NCBI GenBank assembly: GCA_000438075.1
Contig: FR903522.1
Span: forward strand, 1 to 15,300
DNA: 15,300 bases
DNA from: Clostridium sp. CAG:609
GTDB taxonomy: Bacteria; Bacillota_I; Bacilli_A; RF39; UBA660
Direction: 5' to 3'
The translations under genes were made by a program, and so were the position numbers. Positions 14,301-15,300 of the stretch are shown here, piece by piece (the stretch's first letter is position 1; the number at the start of each line of letters is the position of its first letter). Under the pieces are notes generated by a model. The model worked only from the letters and a program-made list of their open reading frames with translations, did no database searches and had not been told where the DNA came from.

Positions 14301-14984
14301 CTAAATATTTCCTAACATATAATCTACTATTTCAGCTTCATCTAACTTAATTTCCTCATTAGTTTTATTATCTTTAACAAGTATTAATCCTAAATTTAAA
14401 TTGTCTTGATCTAACAATATATCAAACTTAGCACCTGTTTTATTTATAACAACATTTATATTATTTAATCTTAAATCTTGAGCAATCTTAATGGCATGAT
14501 ATTCTTCTTCAATACCAGATGCATTAATATTTACATCAATAACTTTATCTAATGCATTGTTAATAAGTCTTTTTCTAATAACTTCAAGTAATTTTTCTAC
14601 ACTTATATTAATTTTATCTTTACTACCATTACCAATTACTTCATCATCTACTAAGTATTCAAAACTTAAATTATCACTTTCACTACTAATTAAATCTATA
14701 TCCAAATTCATAAGCATATTACTTATTTCTTTATTACAATTTATATTAAGTTCAATACCTTCTAAACCTAACCTTTCAAATAGATAGTACCCAAGACTTA
14801 TTAATTCCACTATATTAATTATATTATCATTATTATTTATAACTGTAATATTTTCATAATCATAAGTATAATATTTATTACTATTACATCCAACTAAAAA
14901 GTCATAATCATAATTATCCATTACTTGATTAATTACTTCAATTATACTATTATATAATCTTCCATCTTTACTATTTAATTTCAT
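14301..14984 (-). CDS. Shrunken histidyl-tRNA-synthetase-like protein
   Basis: A 227-residue protein with remote but ordered resemblance to HisRS/HisZ. Residues about 9-27 (GRLYNSIIEVINQVMDNYD) recall the motif 1 helix. IVELISLGYYLFERLGLEGI at 58-77 recalls the HisRS segment between motif 2 and the histidine site. Residues about 145-225, including EYHAIKIAQDLRLNNINVV and LGLILVKDNKTNEEIKLDEAE, match the C-terminal anticodon-binding domain in order and spacing. The motif 2 arginine block and the RGLDYY-type histidine-binding block are not visible, so it should not charge tRNA. True HisRS is about 420 residues. It is first in the asnS-gatCAB operon. It could be a regulatory paralogue, a tRNA-binding relic, or a very divergent unrelated protein. 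Identity is inference from pattern only. Confidence 0.5.
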   Translation of the reverse strand: MKLNSKDGRLYNSIIEVINQVMDNYDYDFLVGCNSNKYYTYDYENITVINNNDNIINIVELISLGYYLFERLGLEGIELNINCNKEISNMLMNLDIDLISSESDNLSFEYLVDDEVIGNGSKDKINISVEKLLEVIRKRLINNALDKVIDVNINASGIEEEYHAIKIAQDLRLNNINVVINKTGAKFDILLDQDNLNLGLILVKDNKTNEEIKLDEAEIVDYMLGNI

Positions 14985-15012
14985 ACCACCATCAGTCCTT
15001 TCAATACAAACT

Positions 15013-15021
15013 ATTTTATCA
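15013..15021 (-). promoter_or_regulatory. Extended -10 promoter of the asnS-gatCAB operon
   Basis: TGATAAAAT on the minus strand (TG, one base, TAAAAT). It lies just below a hairpin that ends the upstream gene, and any -35 would be inside that hairpin, the same fused arrangement as at 8659-8697. The start near 15006 leaves a ~21-nt leader with AAAGGA. Confidence 0.5.
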
Positions 15022-15029
15022 TATTTTAA

Positions 15030-15053
15030 AAGGAAATAGAATACTATTTCCTT
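15030..15053 (-). terminator. Hairpin terminator of the right-hand gene
   Basis: AAGGAAATAG and CTATTTCCTT form a perfect 10-bp stem with a 4-nt loop. On the minus strand a short U run with A's follows (TTTTAAAA). It lies 15 nt after the stop at 15068. The stem is strong but the U-tract is short, so moderate confidence. Confidence 0.6.
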
Positions 15054-15067
15054 AATATTTAATAAAT

Positions 15068-15300
15068 TTAACTTATTTTATAACATTTACCATTATAATA
15101 TGTACCAGAACTACAATAATTTTTGCATACATCATAAGCTGCATCATACGTATCATAATATGTATCTTTACAAGAATACTTAGTTGTTCCAACATAATTA
15201 TAAAAACAAAAATAGAATCTTAACAAGTAAAAACATAGACCGCGAAGAATTATAAAGAGACTAGTCACTGAAATGCATCCCTTAAAGTAGACATTAATAA
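15068..15300 (-). CDS. C-terminal part of a Cys/Tyr-rich membrane or surface protein (partial)
   Basis: The frame is open from the right edge to a TAA at 15068, at least 76 codons. A GTG at 15268 with AAGGGATG upstream could start a 66-residue protein, but the open upstream frame makes a longer protein cut by the window equally possible. A hydrophobic stretch (SLFIILRGLCFYLL and after) leads into a short Cys/Tyr-rich tail with YSCKDTYYDTYDAAYD, then CKNYC and a final YYNGKCYKIS. Five Cys occur in the last ~40 residues. This kind of tail, with spaced Cys and G-x-x-Y-x-G-x-C-Y, is seen at the C-terminus of secreted or surface proteins in low-GC gut bacteria, but I do not assign a family. A terminator hairpin follows. 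Confidence 0.5.
   Translation of the reverse strand, partial: INVYFKGCISVTSLFIILRGLCFYLLRFYFCFYNYVGTTKYSCKDTYYDTYDAAYDVCKNYCSSGTYYNGKCYKIS

Overview
The window is strongly AT-rich and densely packed. It uses the standard bacterial code: rarA ends on TGA inside an ATGA overlap with gpsA, and conserved tryptophans are TGG. Short intergenic spacers, occasional non-ATG starts (TTG for gatC), extended -10 promoters, a GatCAB amidotransferase and rarA/tcdA/gpsA-type housekeeping genes suggest a low-GC Bacilli/Mollicutes-related bacterium, possibly an uncultured gut lineage such as RF39. That placement is inference; no rRNA or other strong taxonomic marker is present.

Layout. 1-800: a ZIP-family metal transporter (-). 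840-1140: an overlooked 36-codon basic gene (+) with its own Shine-Dalgarno site and a probable terminator lying inside the 3' end of xerD. 1095-1985: xerD (-). 2009-4231: divergent promoters, then rarA-gpsA (+), translationally coupled. 4221-5106: a bidirectional terminator, tcdA (-), and just upstream of tcdA a promoter plus a ~180-nt structured RNA that I propose is 6S RNA. 5147-6025: a membrane-anchored glucosaminidase-like cell-wall hydrolase (-) with a perfect consensus promoter. 6026-6756: about 730 bp without an intact gene. It holds a G+C-rich island that folds like an RNA, a decayed ~90-codon gene with an intact promoter and Shine-Dalgarno site, short repeats, and the terminator of the next gene. 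6757-8631: an orphan HerA-type ATPase (-). 8689-15021: a leftward operon reading HisRS-like protein, asnS, P-loop kinase, gatC, gatA, gatB, small membrane protein. 15068-15300: the C-terminal part of a Cys/Tyr-rich protein running off the window.

Working together. The right-hand operon is a translation-fidelity unit. AsnRS charges tRNA-Asn directly, so GatCAB is presumably needed mainly to turn Glu-tRNA(Gln) into Gln-tRNA(Gln). TcdA modifies t6A to ct6A in tRNA. RarA, XerD and HerA concern DNA replication, recombination or segregation.

The most interesting material is non-coding or degenerate: the 6S-like RNA, the unidentified folded island at 6091-6173, the tiny gene at 984-1094, and the shrunken HisRS-like protein at 14301-14984. 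I do not see a CRISPR array, an insertion sequence, or an obvious multi-gene defence system.
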